In this document: piece by piece, positions 62,071 through 64,000 of the stretch | How the letters are laid out: each line of letters begins with the position of its first letter | Numbering within the stretch: the first letter of the stretch is position 1 | Assembly: GCF_000238075.1 (NCBI RefSeq) | Contig: NZ_JH414506.1 | Span: 467,364 to 531,363 of the forward strand | From: Oribacterium asaccharolyticum ACB7 | Lineage (GTDB): Bacteria; Bacillota; Clostridia; Lachnospirales; Lachnospiraceae | Direction: 5' to 3' | Length of the DNA: 64,000 bases | Made by a program: the position numbers and the translations under genes | Notes under the pieces: model-generated | The model's database searches: none | What the model was told of the DNA's origin: nothing | What the model saw: the letters and a program-made list of their open reading frames with translations, nothing else

Positions 62071-62781
62071 TTATGTAAGTATCTCTATTTCTTCTTTTGT
62101 GAAAATCTCCTCCAGACTGTCCGTCTCCTGCTTGTAAAGATAGGACTCTCCATATTCATCCTTTCGAATCCGCTTCTTTTCTGTATGGAAACGGCCAATA
62201 CAGCTCGCCTCTATTCCCTTTTCTCTTGCAAGACGGGCAAAGTCTTCCCCCTTTTCCAGGCGAAGGAGGAAGGCGCCTTTCGCGTGAAGGGCATACGGGG
62301 AAATCTGAAAATGCTCACAAAGCTCGATGGTACTTTGCAAGAAGGAAATCTTCCTGTAGGAAAAGGAAAAACCGCCTCCTCCGATTTCCCCCAGGCCGGA
62401 AAGAATCCCTCCCTTTCCAAGAGGCAAAACTTCCGTAACGGAAAATTCTTCGGCAAAACCCGGAAACAAATCTTCTACCTTTCCCCTCCATATTTCTCCC
62501 GCATTTTCCTTGGCCCGGACATCGTCCTCATAAAGAGGGACAGGTTCTCCGTTTCTTTCCTTATCTGTAAAAAGGTAAATATTTTCTGCAGAAAAAGAAA
62601 GACTTTCCTCCTCCCAAAAAAGGCGGGGCAAGTCCTCGATTCGCCTTCTCTCTTCTTTTTGAAAGCGCTCGGAAAAAGGAAGTCCATTCCCTTTTTCCCA
62701 TAGAAAGCGGCTACCCGAGAGCCCCGGGTAGCCCAGTAAAACAAGATCCTCTATCTTTTTCTGAGATTCTTCTTTATTCAT
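62071..62781 (-). CDS. AIR-synthase-related protein (PurM C-terminal-like)
   Basis: A 236-residue protein. The second half has the PurM-C pattern: GGILSGLGEIGGGG, ISPYALHAKGAFLLRLEKGE, ARLAREKGIEASCIGRFHTE and a final RIRKDEYGESYLYKQETDS. It is shorter than true AIR synthase, selenophosphate synthase or HypE and lacks their ATP-binding half, so it is probably a derived relative of unknown role. It lies between the ATP-synthase genes and the Lrp operon. Three copies of a TATGTAAGTATCTCT-like repeat lie at its 3' end (62030-62085). Confidence 0.5.
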   Translation of the reverse strand: MNKEESQKKIEDLVLLGYPGLSGSRFLWEKGNGLPFSERFQKEERRRIEDLPRLFWEEESLSFSAENIYLFTDKERNGEPVPLYEDDVRAKENAGEIWRGKVEDLFPGFAEEFSVTEVLPLGKGGILSGLGEIGGGGFSFSYRKISFLQSTIELCEHFQISPYALHAKGAFLLRLEKGEDFARLAREKGIEASCIGRFHTEKKRIRKDEYGESYLYKQETDSLEEIFTKEEIEILT

Positions 62782-62868
62782 CCTTTATTCCGCTTTTTAT
62801 TTTTCCTACGATTGGCTTTCTTCTCGCTTTGATTCCGCAATCTATAAACAGTCTTTCCGGCTGAATGA

Positions 62869-62976
62869 CTACATCCTGCCGAGAAGCGGTGTCAAAACCA
62901 TTCCCAGCACCATGAGCGCGGCTAAGACAAGAACAATCACTGCGGTAATCGACTTTTTTTGTTTCGGACTAAGCAT
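62869..62976 (-). CDS. Small single-helix membrane protein after atpC
   Basis: A 35-residue protein: basic start MLSPKQKKS and one membrane helix (AVIVLVLAALMVLGMVLTPL). AAAGGAGAAAAT precedes the ATG. It follows the atpC stop by 10 bases, so is probably co-transcribed. It resembles the tiny DUF4044-like proteins of Clostridia. The larger frame over this place extends upstream without support. Confidence 0.6.
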   Translation of the reverse strand: MLSPKQKKSITAVIVLVLAALMVLGMVLTPLLGRM

Positions 62977-62986
62977 ATTTTCTCCT

Positions 62987-63412
62987 TTATAAATAGGTCT
63001 TCTTGTAAAATTCCAGTCTTCCCAAGGCTCTTGCAAGTGCGGCCTGTGATTTCTTATATTCCATATAGCTTTGCTTCTGTCGAAGCTCTTCTTCGGCTCT
63101 TTCCTTCGCCTCCTCGGCTCTTCGAATATCCATCTCCTCCTTGGTCTCCAGAGTATCCACAAGAAGCGTTAAACGGTTATTGGCGAATTGCAAAATACCT
63201 TTCCCGACCTCAACATGTACCCAGGATCCATCCGGCTTCTGCGCATCCAAAACCCCGATTTCCACCGCAACGACGATGGGGGCATGGTGCGCCATAAAGC
63301 CAATCTGTCCGTCCAGTGTGCGGACATTCAGATACCGAAGTTTATCGTCATAGTAGACCTTGTTCGTTGCAATAACCTTTGCACTGAACAAGCCTTCATT
63401 TCCTCGCATCAT
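62987..63412 (-). CDS. atpC: F1 ATP synthase epsilon subunit
   Basis: A 141-residue protein with the beta-sandwich N-terminal domain (SAKVIATNKVYYDDKLRYLN, GQIGFMAHHAPIVVAV, WVHVEVGKGILQF) and a two-helix C-terminal domain (EAKERAEEELRQKQ ... ALARALGRLEFY). It controls ATP hydrolysis. It begins 11 bases after atpD, in the usual order. Confidence 0.92.
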   Translation of the reverse strand: MMRGNEGLFSAKVIATNKVYYDDKLRYLNVRTLDGQIGFMAHHAPIVVAVEIGVLDAQKPDGSWVHVEVGKGILQFANNRLTLLVDTLETKEEMDIRRAEEAKERAEEELRQKQSYMEYKKSQAALARALGRLEFYKKTYL

Positions 63413-63423
63413 ACGGAACTCCT

Positions 63424-64000
<577 letters not shown>

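Noticed and set aside
62030..62085. TATGTAAGTATCTCT repeats as a regulatory array
   Set aside because: Two good copies and one poor one, partly within the 3' codons of a gene; too few to support a function.
62185..62703. 172-codon + strand frame
   Set aside because: It is a shadow of the AIR-synthase-related gene on the minus strand.

Overview
The window looks like a piece of a Clostridia chromosome, most likely from the Lachnospiraceae. This rests on the ordinary Firmicutes core genes at the right end (atpD-atpC, glgB, rlmD, an Lrp-type regulator), strong AGGAGG-type ribosome binding sites, and a large integrative conjugative element (ICE) of the Tn1549/CTn kind. No rRNA or tRNA gene was recognised. 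The right 10 kb (about 54.0-64.0 kb) is visibly richer in G+C than the AT-rich 54 kb to its left.

Layout. (1) 1-6.3 kb: a graveyard of accessory DNA. It holds the start of an AbiEi-like regulator at the left edge, a decayed RhuM-family gene, an IS21 IstB remnant, a nucleotidyltransferase-fold protein, a double-GNAT protein, an apparently intact AbiEi/AbiEii type IV toxin-antitoxin pair, and the right end of an old ICE (start of a repA, a terminator, a terminal ORF and an att core). (2) 6.3-15.2 kb: a relaxase gene fused directly to that att core, a group II intron remnant, a pair of peptide-type ABC exporters, the C-terminal half of a YcaO protein, small orphan genes, and the right end of a second old ICE (half of a CD1845-like membrane gene plus a tail that once extended RlmD). 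(3) 15.24-54.01 kb: an ICE of about 38.8 kb with readable att cores at both ends, inserted in the 3' end of rlmD (rumA). (4) 54-64 kb: chromosomal core.

How the main ICE works. A large serine recombinase lies at the left end beside small leader-like ORFs and a sigma-like regulator. The cargo is a transporter module (MptD-type S component, EcfT, double ATPase, two exporter-type ABC proteins, MATE) under a TetR gene that carries a frameshift; the same TAACTTAGTTA operator lies before the TetR gene and before the transporter operon. oriT-like inverted repeats precede mobC and the relaxase on the + strand. A long minus-strand operon encodes replication (RepA, DnaC-like, SSB, topoisomerase III, giant methylase/helicase) and the type IV secretion machine (VirD4, VirB4, VirB6, PrgI, Maff2, CD1107/CD1108-type proteins).

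Most striking points. In the circular form of the ICE, joining the two ends would fuse the integrase in frame to a 63-residue terminal ORF. In the integrated form, the same DNA supplies the last residues of RlmD in another frame. The older neighbouring ICE end does the reverse: it gives RlmD a 100-residue tail and the integrase only a short one. Three att cores in a row show repeated accretion at rlmD. A TnpV-like gene with its own strong ribosome binding site is nested in another frame inside the giant helicase gene. Beside glgB lies a GH13 protein that appears to have lost its catalytic residues.
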